Assembly: GCF_049243985.1 (NCBI RefSeq)
Contig: NC_135379.1
Coordinates: 15,956,001 to 16,020,000 of the forward strand
Length of the DNA: 64,000 nucleotides
From: Paroedura picta
Taxonomy: Eukaryota; Chordata; Lepidosauria; Squamata; Gekkonidae
Reading direction: 5' to 3'
Shown here: positions 45,300-55,979 of the stretch, piece after piece
Numbering within the stretch: position 1 is the stretch's first letter
How the letters are laid out: each line of letters starts with the position of its first letter
Translations under genes and position numbers: made by a program
The notes under the pieces: generated by a model
Seen by the model: the letters and a program-made list of their open reading frames with translations, nothing else
The model's database searches: none
Told to the model about the DNA's origin: nothing

Positions 45300-46588
45300 A
45301 ATACAGCTGGTTGGTAGGTAGATATTTCACTTTGCAAGATCAGATATATTTATGTGACTAACTCCATGTAACACAATCTTCCTCATTTGGGGTAAAAGGC
45401 TGAATAACATTCATAGCACTCCAAGTCAAACTACAGACATGGCAAACAGGAGAAAATGTCAATTTGTACATTTTAAAAACAATATAATGCCCTTCTGGAT
45501 GACTAATGCATGCATGAAATAAAAATAATTTTTTTCTGCTACGGGTGGAAGCCTTCAAACCAATTTTTTTCCTGATTTATCACTGTATATTGTGCTGAAT
45601 TGTTCCTTTGTATTCTGAGGATCATAAATGTGTGTTCTCCTATAAGGTGACTTTAGGAAATGGTCTCTTAATATATATTTATATCTGACAGAACGTAATA
45701 GAGTTGATAAAATCTTTTTAAAAAAATGAAATGAAGATTGGTTCTTCTACCTGCACGCACTCGCAAATAACTTCAGTGTTTGAGTTGTATGACCACGAAT
45801 CCTAAGCAAGCAGCAAGTCGGAGAACAGTGTAAGCTTCACTGAATACAACTGGAATTAATTCTAAGCAGGCCTGCTTCGGTTTGCTTTCTGAGCAGGGAA
45901 AGGCTTCTACTGGAATTAGCAGGACTTCCCTTCGAACAAATGCTTTCCTGGCCAGGATTCTATAAAATTCAGTGGAGGCCGTCATCCCACCCACCCCTCC
46001 CTGGGATTTGGCTGTTGTTTTAATAATTGTATTTGAATGGATGCCTCAAAAAGTAAACAAAATAGTTTGAGATGTTATAGAAACATGGTGATTTTCCGCA
46101 GTTGCAACTTTCAAAATGCGATTTTAATATTAACTAAAGAAGGCACACACAAAATCTGGAAATACTAAATATATAAAGAAAGCAATTGTTTAAAATTTTG
46201 CAATGCTGTTAAGAGCATTTTAAAGGCTTGTTAAGGGTGGGCTGGTAAGAAGAGAGACTCATAACATTTTAAAAATACGCCATATGTGGTCAAATTGTAT
46301 AGGTTTTTTTTTTTTAATTAAGGTGTTCGAAGTTCCTGTAAACGGAAGTTTCCAGTAGCATTTGTAAAGAAAGTCTAGCTTTCTTTAACAATCTATAATG
46401 AAAAGGGAAATAAACAAAAGTGCCCATTGCCATAATTTCCAGCAGGGAAAATGACAAAATGAAAAATTTAGAAATGCGAGGGTAATGTTTTACGGATTAA
46501 CACTGAAATCATTTATAGACTAAGTTGTGCTATTAACTGTTTCATGGACTTCAGATATGCCAATATGAAAAATTATATCTTTAACCAT
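45300..46588. other. AT-rich intergenic DNA
   Basis: 45820-45975 holds scraps of an old amniote repeat (ATTAATTCTAAGCAGGCCTG). No gene seen. Confidence 0.45.
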
Positions 46589-46590
46589 TG

Positions 46591-47217
46591 GCTATATAAA
46601 TAAAAGAGAAACAGCCTCCAAGGTGGAGCCTCTCCAGGTCTGTCCAGGCCTGTCCGGCCCTGGAATGCGGGCCAATCCTGGTGCTCAGAGAAAGTGGGTG
46701 ACCCTGGGTTGGGACGGCCCCCACCAGGCAGCCTCACGCAGCTCACCTGCTCTCACAACCACACACACGCTGGCCATGGAGATTGATGGAACTGCACCTG
46801 CCTACCCGGGCCTCTGCGTGGTTGTGGTGCCGAGGTAGTGGCACTGGAGCTGGTGCCCCCATGACCTGCCACTGACACAGGCTACAGCTGGGACCAGGCT
46901 GCCACCTCCTCTGTGCCTTGCCCGCATGGTGCACTGCACTGGTGAGCTGCCGGCGCTGGAGGTAGCGACCCTGTGGCAACGGCACACACGAGGGTGATGT
47001 GCAGGGCTGGCCTGCTGCCTATGATAGGGCTTGCTGCTAGGGTGGGTGGCAGAGAGGCGGAGAGCCCTGTGGAGCCCCCATTCCCCCAAGAGAGAGGGAG
47101 CCCAACTTGCAATGGAGAGGAACAGGTGGGGTGTCATGGCTGCCGAAGGCTCCGGGCCTGGGAGGGGTGCCATCTAGCACCTACTGCATCCCTGTGTGCA
47201 ACGGGCTTTACAGCTAG
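46591..47217 (+). mobile_element. Helitron-like non-autonomous element, GC-rich
   Basis: About 627 bp of GC-rich DNA set sharply in AT-rich DNA. The left end CTATATAAATAAAAGAGAAA resembles the 5' end of vertebrate Helitrons (TCCTATATAATAAAAG...), and the right end finishes GGGCTTTACAGCTAG followed by T, as expected for CTRR ends inserted before T. No target duplication is seen, which fits. The usual 3' hairpin is weak (TGCATCCCTGTGTGCA at best). Open frames inside are composition artefacts. Confidence 0.5.
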
Positions 47218-47684
47218 TATAATTATAAAATTCTATCTGAATGCTATATTTCTGGTCCCCTTAAAGTTTATCTTTATATCAAGGCTACAGGAAAGGTTTA
47301 TTTGGGATGTTAGCAAAATGTCCTTTTCATCTCTGTAGTGGAAGTGTGAAACTGTACAAAACATTTGGTAAAAATGTTGAACCTGATTTATCTATATCAC
47401 CTCCTGTTTTGATGCCGCTGACATTTCCGTAACAGCTCAACAAGTGTTGGTAAATAGAGTAGAATGCCTCACATCATCCTTCCATTCTTCAGTGGTCAAA
47501 CATAGTATGGAATTTGTTCATTGCTGAGATGATCCATCAAACTGAAATCAGGATTGGTACAGCTAAACCAGAGTCCTTTTTACTCAACTTTTGTCCATTT
47601 ATTAAGCATTCTGAGAGATCTTCCACCAGCAGAAAAGCCTCTTGAGTTGGAAGAAGGCTTCGTAGGCTCCAGGAAGGCTCCAGG

Positions 47685-47905
47685 GGTTTTTCTGCACATG
47701 ATAAATATAGTGAAATGCTTACTTTATGTGGTTGTTACATTCCAGCCCCTCCATATGACATTGCCAACATCCAGCGTCTGGGCAGTAACCGGCTGGCAAC
47801 ATTCTCCATTTTAAAGCACTGGTTGGGGAATCGCATAAAGTGGATTCCCCAACCTATTTAGCGTGAGCTACAGGAGAGCAACCAGCAGGAAACCAGCAGA
47901 GGGAA
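47685..47905. mobile_element. Second, partial copy of the 28.6-29.4 kb element, opposite orientation
   Basis: Reverse complement is collinear with 29185-29415: TGCTGGTTGCTCTCCT, TTGGGGAATCCACTTTATG, CTTTAAAATGGAGAATG, GCTGGATGTTGG and the end TATATTTATCATGTGCAGAA. It holds a perfect 12-bp stem, GGTTGGGGAATC / GATTCCCCAACC (47821-47854). Confidence 0.65.
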
Positions 47906-48725
47906 GGTATGGAAGCTTCCCCCCCCCATATAGTGCATATTATTTTTTTAAGTCTTTACCTTAGGTTGCTCCTATGTTGAAAAGCAAAGCTTTTATTTTT
48001 TTGTACTTTGGGAAAGCTGTGGGAGGCTGCTGGATGAAATTAATGTTTGTAGCCTCCAAGCCTGAAATTGACCATGGCTCATTTTCTCTTCATGAAATTG
48101 ACAAGGAATGTTCAAGCTTCTTGGAGGGGGAGGAGGTTTGTGTGTCCTGCTTGTGCGGCTTCAGAACTATGGCGGAATGTAATCCTGTTCAATTAAAAAG
48201 AAACATATACCGGAGAGTGGAGGAAGATGGGCATCATTTGTCAGATCTCAAACGTCACTTTGAGGTAGGAAAGTGTGGAGGAAGCCAATGCAACTTTTGA
48301 ATTCCACTTTTGGTTACTGTGGATTCCCTCCCATGGGAGGGGGGAGAACTTGCATTTCCTTGGGATTCACAAAAGGCATGGCAAACAGGGGCTCCATCTG
48401 AATCAGGAGATTTTAGTGTGAAAGTAAGGAAATTCTGCAGCGCTTTATGGGTCCTGCTGCAAAGTTTTTAGTCGCTGCAGAAACAGCACTAGACACACAC
48501 AGAAATACAACCCTTATCACACTTTTAAAAAAAATGCAAAGTATCCTGCATTCAGAATGCTATGCACATCAACAAAAACTCACCCTGTTTACGTGTCGTT
48601 TTGGTCTAAACAACTGAAATAAATATTCATTCACACTCTACAAAGCATCCTTATCTGACATTTTGGGCCCGGAGACATTTTCTTGGAAGTTAAAACCCAC
48701 CAATTTTAGTGAGCATCTGAACCTT
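47906..48725. other. Intergenic DNA, perhaps the rest of the element at 47.7 kb
   Basis: Contains an open plus-strand frame (47974-48300) with no recognisable domain. The region may be the body of the 47.7-kb element, but its far inverted end was not found. Confidence 0.35.
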
Positions 48726-48726
48726 G

Positions 48727-49094
48727 TTGTTGTTATGTGCGAAGTCGTGTCCGACCCATCGCGACCCCATGGACAATGATCCTCCAGGCCTTCCTGTCCT
48801 CTACCATTCCCCGGAGTCCATTTAAGTTTGCACCTACTGCTTATTGGACACCTTCCGACCTGAGGGGCTCATCTTCCAGCGTCATATCGTTATGCCTATT
48901 GGAACTGTCCATAGAGTTTTCATGGCAAAGATACTGGAGTGGTTTGCCATTGCCTTCTCCAGTGGATCACCTTTTGTCAGAGCTCTCAGCTATGACCTGT
49001 CTGTCTTGGGTGGCCCTGCACGGCATAGCTCATAGCTTCACTGAACTACGCAAGCCCCCTTGCCACAACAAGGCAGCGATCCTTGAAGGGGGTC
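48727..49094 (+). mobile_element. Bov-B/RTE LINE-derived fragment
   Basis: GAAGTCGTGTCCGACCCATC, GCGACCCCATGGACAATGAT and 'GGAGTCCATTTAAGTTTGCA' match the Bov-B segment shared by squamates and ruminants (compare GTCGTGTCCGACTCTTTGCG of cattle repeats), followed by 'GGAGTGGTTTGCCATTGCCT'. Confidence 0.65.
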
Positions 49095-49099
49095 TTTTA

Positions 49100-49455
49100 C
49101 CCATTCTTATATTTATATCTCGCCTTTCTCCATGGTTCAAGGCAGCTTACAATGTATAATTAAAACATCAAACCCTCACAAAACCCTAAATTCTTCCTCC
49201 CCCCCCCCATACACATACTTAAAGGCTATTAAAACGTAACAAAATGCAATAAAACCTTCTACTGCCTCCAGCTATGGGTTCACCAGCCACACTGTTGTCT
49301 GTTCTGACTAGCAGTCATAGCTCTCGGGAGTCTTTGGCAGTGGTGAAAGTTGGCTCATTGGGGCACATTAGGACACTGTTTAGTTTTTGTTTTGTGTTTT
49401 TGGTGGGAGGGGGCTATATGCTCAGAGCCTGTTGACTGAGGATGCTGAGGCTTGA
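49100..49455. other. LINE/SINE tail scrap and unmarked DNA
   Basis: 49104-49165 (TATATTTATATCTCGCCTTT, CAAGGCAGCTTACAATG) is an L2-type 3' end in reverse. The remainder is unassigned. Confidence 0.4.
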
Positions 49456-49463
49456 GCCTAGAG

Positions 49464-49549
49464 CAGGGGTTGTCAACCTGTGGCCCTCCAGATGTTCATG
49501 GAAACTGTAGTCCATGAACATCTGGAGGACCACAGGTCGACTACCCCTG
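49464..49549. mobile_element. Palindromic hAT-like MITE, 86-bp internal deletion copy
   Basis: Both ends of the 136-bp family are kept and the centre is lost. Perfect target duplication GCCTAGAG (49456-49463, 49550-49557), the same 8 bases as at the 52.2-kb copy. Confidence 0.9.
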
Positions 49550-49944
49550 GCCTAGAGCATTTGGCTCCTGAATTATGTGCTCTTCCACAGCAGCTAGGGT
49601 TGCTAGCTCCTCCTGTGGAAATTCCTGAAGATCCAACTTGTGGCCAGGGTGGATGGAGTTTGGGCAGGGGACAGGCCCATAGAATCCACCCTCTGGGGTT
49701 GCTGCTTCCTCTGGGGAAACTCTGCAATTTGGAGATCAGCTGTAATTGCAGGAGATCTCCAGGCCCCATCTGGAAGCTGTCAGCCCTGTGGTAGCAACCC
49801 CCTCCCAATAATCTTTTGTGGATGCATTTAATTTGGGGTTGAAATCCGAATAACTTGATTTGAGGAATCCACTCTCTCATTATGTCCGAACAAGCAGCTT
49901 CCCCCTGTCATCCTGCGTTGTTTACAGTGACTGCAGGAAAACAG

Positions 49945-50045
49945 TAAAATCAGAGTCCAGTGGCACCCTTAAGGCCAACAAAGATTTATTCAAGGCGTGA
50001 GCTTTCGAGTGCAAGCACTCTTCCTCAGAAAACAGGTTAACTGGA
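49945..50045 (-). repeat. Dispersed repeat with hammerhead-like core, best-kept copy
   Basis: On the minus strand: CTGAGGA (50028-50022), A, the hairpin GAGTGCTTGCACTC (50020-50007), GAAA (50006-50003), then GCTCACGCCTTGAATAAATC and 'TTGTTGGCCTTAAGGGTGCC'. CUGANGA, a hairpin and GAAA in this order are the hammerhead core; the single extra A after CTGAGGA is unusual. Confidence 0.5.
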
Positions 50046-50560
50046 TGGAGTCAGATATTTAGCAAATGTAACAACAGACATCTGGATGAAGAAGGCCCAG
50101 ATATCTCTGATCTTCATCACTCACTGGGTGCAGTTGGGTGCCAAATTTTTGGTTCATGCAAGGGCATTGTCACACCACATTCCTGAGGGCCCTGTGGAAA
50201 TGGCAAGAAAGGGCAGGTATAGGCAGGTCTTGAGAATCTAGTGCTCTGTAGATCCTCCAGCAGACAAATTGGGTTTTCCCCTGTAAAGATCATTATCCTT
50301 CTAACTTCACCTGCGTTCTCAGTGCTCAGGCAGGCCTGTGGTACTGAACGTTGACCTAACATAACATGTATCTCTGATAATACATCTGCCAGCTGGTTCA
50401 AGGAAGCCTAAACGGATTTCTGTATGGCCTGCTCTCAAGGAAGCGCGTTGCCAAGGACTATAGCCAAAGTGCATAAGCTGTGAATTGGGAAGCCACTAGT
50501 GCAAATTAGCCCCAGACACCATTTACTCACCTCCTTTCAGCATCTTGGGGGGGGGGGGGG
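50046..50560. other. Intergenic DNA with an unplaced minus-strand frame
   Basis: The minus-strand frame at 50117-50401 contains SEIHVMLGQRSVPQACLSTE but has no splice context or recognised domain. A G run lies at 50548-50564. Confidence 0.35.
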
Positions 50561-50567
50561 GGGAGAA

Positions 50568-50670
50568 ACATGGCTCAGTGGCAGACCATGTGCTTTGCAT
50601 GCTGAAGTCGTCTGATTTAATCCCTGGCATCTTCAGGCAACACGTGAAATTGACTCTGCCTGAGACAATC
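50568..50670 (+). mobile_element. tRNA-derived SINE (second tRNA family), 5' part
   Basis: ACATGGCTCAGTGGCAGACC (A box), TTTGCATGCTGAAG, TCTGATTTAATCCCTGGCAT (B box). Same family in reverse at 51.95-52.13 and 55.2-55.39 kb. Confidence 0.65.
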
Positions 50671-50681
50671 AGTCAAGAGAA

Positions 50682-51056
50682 GAATCGATTCATTTGAACG
50701 CTGGTGCTGGAGAAGGCTTCTGTGGGTCCCATCGACAGCAAAAGTCACAAACAAGGAAATACTACAGGGCGTAAAGCCCGATATATCAGTGGTAGGCAAA
50801 ATCACGAAACTCCAGCTCACTTATTTTGGCCATATCATGCGATCCAACTCAGTGGAGAACACGATTATGCTAGGATTGGTCAGTGGAAAAAGGAAACCCG
50901 GCTGACAAAGGATGTGGTGGTTGGACGCAGTCAGGGTAGACACCAGCTAGAACATTGCATGGCAGTGCAGGATTGTGGGGACAGCTGTCCCATGGGGTCG
51001 CCAAGAGTGGGGCATGACTGAATGGCTGACAACAACAACAACAACAACAACAACAG
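50682..51056 (+). mobile_element. Bov-B/RTE LINE, 3' end with (CAA)n tail
   Basis: Encodes IDSFERWCWRRLLWVPSTAK, VTNKEILQGVKPDISVVGK, ITKLQLTYFGHIMRSNSVEN and TIMLGLVSGKRKPG, the C terminus of the Bov-B ORF, with stops afterwards, and ends GAATGGCTGACAACAACAAC. Strongly 5'-truncated. Bov-B is the LINE known for transfer between squamates and ruminants and supplies the machinery for Sauria-type SINEs. Confidence 0.9.
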
Positions 51057-51190
51057 GTTTTGATAGAGCAGTGGCCTGACTCGCTACAAGGCAGTTTCAT
51101 GTGTAACACTGACCTTGCTTGCAGAGCTAACATGCTAGGTAAGGGCTAACATTCTGTCAATGGAGTACTATTACATAAGTGTTGTGTTGA

Positions 51191-51462
51191 GAGCCAGCAT
51201 GGTGTAGTGGTTAAGAGCAGCAGCATCTAATCTGGCAAGCCGGGTTTGATTCTCCTTTCCCACCACATGCAGCCAACTGGGTGACCTTGGGCTTGTCACA
51301 GCCCTGCTAGTGCTGTTCTCACAGAGCAGTCCTGTGAAAGCTCTCTCAGTTTCACCTTCCTCACAGATTGCATCTTGTGGAAAGGGTGGTGATTGTAAGC
51401 CACTTTGAGACTGATTTGGACAGTGAAAAACAGGGTATAAAACCCGACTCTTCTTATTCTTC
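51191..51462 (+). mobile_element. tRNA-derived CORE/MIR-like SINE, full length
   Basis: GAGCCAGCATGGTGTAGTGG (A box), GCCGGGTTTGATTCTCC (B box), AACTGGGTGACCTTGGGCTT (core), 'TTGTAAGCCACTTTGAGAC' and 'CGACTCTTCTTATTCTTCTC'. Best-kept copy in the window. Confidence 0.9.
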
Positions 51463-51945
51463 TCAATCACTCGCTAAAGACTCATGGCACAACGGCTTCT
51501 GCTAAAGCAAAGCAGGTTCGATCAGGGCCAGTTTATCCATATGTAACACCTGCTTCTGGGGCCCCCACACAGGACCTTCCCCCATAGAAGGCCTGTAGCC
51601 TCTCTCCTACCCCCATTTCCCTCTTTAAGGACACTCAGATACCCCTTTCCACTGGGGGGGGGGCTCCTCTGCCCCCAGTCCGGCTGCTCCCATTGCAATT
51701 GTATTCTGCTAGGGCCCCGTGAATCCTTAAACTATCTCTGGTGCTAAGGGCCCCACAAACTCTTAAACCACTGCAAGGTTTGACCCTGGTTGCTGCCTAG
51801 CTGGGAAAAACACACAAATGGCTGAGCTCCTCTGAGGAAGAGTGCAGGTGAATAAATAAATACTATTCAAGGCCTTCTCCGACTGGTAGTCTCATCTGCT
51901 TTCTTTGATCCCCTGATTATCCTACGTATTTGTTTTCCAGCACAT
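51463..51945. other. Intergenic DNA, no gene seen
   Basis: GC-richer between 51540 and 51790 with GGGCCCCCACACAGGACC and AGGGCCCCGTGAATCC; probably an old repeat I cannot name. Confidence 0.4.
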
Positions 51946-51954
51946 GAGTCCGAT

Positions 51955-52133
51955 GTTCAATCCATCACAGTTCAATCTATCACTCAAACTGACACCTGGC
52001 TCTTCACAGTCTCAGGCAAAGGTCTGTCACATAACCTACTATGTGAGCTTCTCAACTGGAGATGTCAGGGACTGAACCTGGGACTTCTTGCATGCCAAGC
52101 AGATGCTGGACCACTGAGCCACGGACCCTGTCC
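51955..52133 (-). mobile_element. tRNA-derived SINE (second tRNA family)
   Basis: Minus strand: GTCCGTGGCTCAGTGGTCCA, TGCTTGGCATGCAAGAAG, CCCAGGTTCAGTCCCTGACA, then 'GAGACTGTGAAGAGCCAGGT'. Confidence 0.75.
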
Positions 52134-52182
52134 AGATTGTAACATTCCTGCTAAAACAGCAGTTTGCCAAAATAGCCTAGAG

Positions 52183-52318
52183 CAGGGGTAGTCGACCTGT
52201 GGTCCTCCAGATGTTCATGGACTACAATTCCCATGAGCCCCTGCCAGCATTTGCTGGCAGGGGCTCATGGGAATTGCAGTCCATGAACATCTGCAGGACT
52301 ACAGGTTGACTACCCCTG
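52183..52318. mobile_element. Palindromic hAT-like MITE, 136 bp, perfect 8-bp target duplication
   Basis: Same ends as at 25.3 and 45.0 kb (CAGGGGTAGTCGACCTGTGG ... GTTGACTACCCCTG), flanked by GCCTAGAG on both sides (52175-52182, 52319-52326). Confidence 0.93.
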
Positions 52319-52326
52319 GCCTAGAG

Positions 52327-53240
52327 CTTTCCCTGTTCAAGCCAGAGTTGCCTCCAATCATAAAGCCAAGCCATCTCTACCTTGTATAACGGAACAACAT
52401 GGCTTAGGACACAGGTCAACAAGAAGAAAATATGCTGTTTCTTTTTGCAAAAAAATGCCTTTTGCTGAACGCAATAGAGTTTTGCGATCTGGGCAGTAAT
52501 TTTCTCCACATGCAAAAATGTTGAATTGTTCTGCATCATCCGGCTAGAGAGGGAGAGCACTAAGTGGTTCCTGTCAGCAATCCTTGGGCTTCTCAGCTCA
52601 CAAGGGACACAGAAGACCAAAAATAGCAGACAGAAAGAGAAATGGATCAGAATGAAAATGAATTTTTGAACTATTTTAAAACTATAGAACATAGTACTAG
52701 AAAGCAGCAGATTATTTTGCTCTTGCGGTTTGCTACAAAGAATAATTATTTACGAAATTCTGCAGCATTATCCTCAGATTTTATAACACTTTTCAGATTT
52801 TTTTTTTGTCTCAAGTCCTTTTTTTGACACCACAATTCTGTGTAAGGTAAATTAGCCAGAGAAAAAAATATCAATGAACTTCACAGCAGAAGGAAGCACA
52901 ACACCAAATCCCATACACTCCAGTGGTAATTTTAAATCCCGGTGCTACATGTAGCTTCTGGTCTGTTATCTGGTGCTTAGTCCTCAAATTCAGTTTGGAA
53001 TTGTTTGGATGTAATACAAGATTTGTTCCTAATTACTCTCCCATTTACAGACTAAGGAACGAATTTAGCTGCAGGTGAGCAAGATCCAATTCTGCATGGA
53101 CACTCCAGTAGCCCAGAAATCCTGCATGAGGAGGGAACACCAAAAAGAGAGGAGGAAAAGTTGGAATTGTCCCCAATGGAAACAGATGTGAACAACAGTA
53201 AGTTAATACAAATGCAAATGACAATTTAAGAAAATAACAC
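52327..53240. other. Intergenic DNA, no supported gene
   Basis: A minus-strand frame at about 52450-52560 (RMMQNNSTFLHVEKITAQIA) follows an acceptor-like CTCTCCCTCTCTAG but has no donor that I can accept. Confidence 0.35.
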
Positions 53241-53249
53241 CTCCCACGT

Positions 53250-54130
53250 ACGCCTCTCTCTTGCAAAGATACCTCACCAGAGCAGTGAAGGAGGCTGCTG
53301 TGGCGCTGCTAAGGAAGGCGCGCACATCTCCCAGGTACTCCGTCTGTACAACTTGCAGACCCCCAGCCCCACGTGCACCGGGGACCAGAGCGACGGTCAC
53401 CCAGGCCTCCGAAGACAGGTTGTCTCTTCAGACCCTCCCCCCAACCCAAACCCATTAAAGCAAGCCACACTGCTTGCTGACACCCCCGCCTCGGTCCGCC
53501 TCCCCGTCTTCGACGACGCACCTTTCACTGAAAGGATGCAAGCGCCGCGGAAGTCTCCCCTGGAACTTCTTCGGAAGTCAGGGAAACAGGAAGCAAGAAA
53601 GGGATCAACAGGAGCAGGAGAGACGCCGACCCTAAAAGAAGGAGGACCCCCCCCCCCCAATCCCACCTCCCCCCCGCAACAGCCTCTCTCTCCCTCTGCT
53701 GCGCCTTTCCCTGGCAGGCCACGGTAATGCAGGGTCCAAAGGCAGGCGCTGGCCGACCCTCCGCTGAACTCTCGAAGCCGCCTGTCCGCGCCGTCTAGCA
53801 GCCCCCGGACGCCAAGACGAGTTCCGAGCTGGCTCTACTCCTGCCCTGCCCTCTTCCGAATAGCAAGCCCCCTTCCAGGCCCACCGTGAGCGGGACCCCC
53901 AAGGGGGAAGCCGGAGAGAGGGGGGGGAGGAGAAGGGGGTGGATGAAAAGCTCGGCGCAGGGGACAGTGGCCGAGGACATCAGCCCCGGGAGGGACCCTT
54001 CAGACAGGCCTTCTCCTCCATGTGCCCAACCCGAGGGAGCTGGTCACAGCCAGGATCTCTCTCTCTCTCTCTCTCCCCCCCCCCCCTTCTTGCCTGCTGT
54101 TCTTCCTTCAACCCCGCCGCTGTAGGGGGG
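53250..54130. promoter_or_regulatory. CpG island 1 of the right-hand group
   Basis: CpG-rich and GC-rich, bounded by AT-rich DNA and containing CT repeats (54059-54076) and C runs. No protein gene recognised on either strand. It could be a promoter, but nothing fixes the direction. Confidence 0.55.
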
Positions 54131-54772
54131 GAAATGTTGGCTCCTTTCCACTGAAAGAAAAGCTGGAAGAGAAAGGACACAGAAAGGGTCTACAGGCTCC
54201 GTTTCCAACAAACCTGAGGACGTCCTTCCATGCACTTTCTTACTCTCTCCTCCCGCTCTGGTTTCTGAATTGCTCTTTCCGGGCTAGACTGTTTTGTTTT
54301 GTTTTAAAGCAAATAGCTTGGCCTAGCTTCAAACCATGCTAGAGTTAGTCCACAGGGTTTTGCAGAGAATGAAGGCTCCTATCATTAGTGCTCCGAAGAG
54401 GGGGAGAAGCTACAGGTGGTAGAATGTGCCCTTCTACACCCATTTCCCCCAGATCTGGACGAGGAAACCATATTTTGAGCCTTTTAAAGGGTCTCTGTGT
54501 TGTTCCAGCTTATTTTTAAGGCTTTAAAAATGAATAGCTGCAGAAATGTCTGACTTTGCATCTGCATGCCTTTTACACTATGTCTATTGTGTAATCTGAT
54601 GTAAGATTTTGGCACACGCACAACAAGCTCTGGTGAGCCTCCCTCTTTAAAAAGCTGGACCCTTGCTGTAGCTTGGCTGAGTATGCTTGTCTTACAATAT
54701 CTGGAGGCCAGACTGTGACAGAGTGTTGCAAGTGGCACAAACAGATTCTGACAAACTGCCTGAGAGCCAGTT

Positions 54773-55016
54773 TGGTGTAGTGGTTAGGAGTGTGGACTTC
54801 TAATCTGGCATATCGGGTTCGATTCTGCACTTCCCCACATGCAGCCAGCTGGTTGATCTTGGGCTCGCCACAGCACTGATAAAACTGTTCTGACCAAGCA
54901 GGAAAATCAGGGCTCTCTCAGCCTCACCCACTCACAGTAAGCTGTTTTGAGACTCCTTTGGGTAGAGCACCAACTCTTCTTCTTCTTCTTCTTCTTCTTC
55001 TTCTTCTTCTTCTTCT
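54773..55016 (+). mobile_element. tRNA-derived CORE/MIR-like SINE with (CTT)n tail
   Basis: GAGCCAGTTTGGTGTAGTGG, GGGTTCGATTCTGC (B box), CATGCAGCCAGCTGGTTG, 'TTTTGAGACTCCTTTGGG', then CTT repeats at about 54974-55014. Confidence 0.88.
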
Positions 55017-55034
55017 ACCGGTCTGAAAGAGCAG

Positions 55035-55200
55035 TGAACTGCTCTGCCAGTGAACCTTTCTGGGTGACCTAGGGCCAGTCATATATACCCAACATGGCCT
55101 ACCTCACAGGGTGACTGGGAGGATAAAATGGAGCACCACATAGGAGAATGATATAAGCCACTTTGGGTCCCATTGTATAAATAATGTAAATAAAACTTAT
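55035..55200 (+). mobile_element. SINE 3' part with L2-type tail
   Basis: TGGGTGACCTAGGGCCAGTC, GGCCTACCTCACAGGGTGAC, 'GGAGGATAAAATGGAG', 'ATAAGCCACTTTGGGTCCC' and an AAATAAAA end form the common amniote SINE with an L2-like 3' end. Confidence 0.65.
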
Positions 55201-55202
55201 TC

Positions 55203-55392
55203 AATGTATGTAGCTGCCTTATACTGAATACGACCATTGGGTCATCATGGTCAGTAATGGCTTCTCAGGTTAACTCTCCTGGGCTTGAGGCTACCTATGG
55301 CCTGGCCTTTTAACTAGAGATGCCAGAGATTGATCTGGAGACCTTCTGCATGTCAGTCAGAGGTTCCGCCTCTGAGCCATCGCCCTGACAGA
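55203..55392 (-). mobile_element. tRNA-derived SINE (second tRNA family), near full length
   Basis: Minus strand: GATGGCTCAGAGGCGGAACC, CATGCAGAAGGTCTCCAGAT, CAATCTCTGGCATCTC, and at its far end CAGTATAAGGCAGCTACATA. Confidence 0.7.
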
Positions 55393-55975
55393 TTACCCTT
55401 GCACACAAGATTGCCCACCCATAAAAACGTCCACATCAGGATTTTGCAATGTGATCTTATTTCTGTAGGATGTATGAACTGCCTGTCATGCAATTGGTTG
55501 GCTGCAATCCTCTGTAAAAAAGACTGAGGATGCAATCGTGGAAACTGCCAACCATCAACTGGATTTTTTACAAACCCTAAGCTTCAAAAACAGCAACTGT
55601 ATAATACCTTTGGATAAGAACCACCCAAAGATGACAAAACAGGAAACCTTTAAGTTCCATTGAAGTCTTCATCAGGCTGAACTTTTCATCAGGAGTTCAG
55701 CTGTATTCAGAATTAATTTTCTGTGATGTCATGGTTAGCCCTTCTAACAAAGGTCATTTTATATGACTTCTGTTTTGGTAATCTTTCTATGGACTTACAG
55801 TCTCTCACTCTCTGATATTTTTAAAGGGGCAAGGGAGTGGGGGCCTGTAGACTTTGAATGAGTATGGAGCACTTTTAGGAGAAATTCCGGGGTCTTCTTT
55901 TTTAGATGTCACAAGAAGTGCTGCTTCCACCTGCTTTTTGATGCTCTTTGTAATGGCCAAAGTATTAGCATCAGC
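55393..55975. other. Intergenic DNA, no gene seen
   Basis: Mixed composition, nothing supported. Confidence 0.5.
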
Positions 55976-55979
55976 AGTT

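Noticed and set aside
46743-47173. Several 76-123 codon frames
   Set aside because: They lie within the GC-rich Helitron-like block; no domain.
52450-52560. Minus-strand frame RMMQNNSTFLHVEKITAQIA after an acceptor-like tract
   Set aside because: No acceptable donor and no link to other exons.
53259-53430. Protein-like minus-strand frame (LQVVQTEYLGDVRAFLSSAT) with possible GTATCT donor in CpG island 1
   Set aside because: The frame has no ATG (its apparent start is GTG), no clear acceptor upstream, and I could not match it to a protein.
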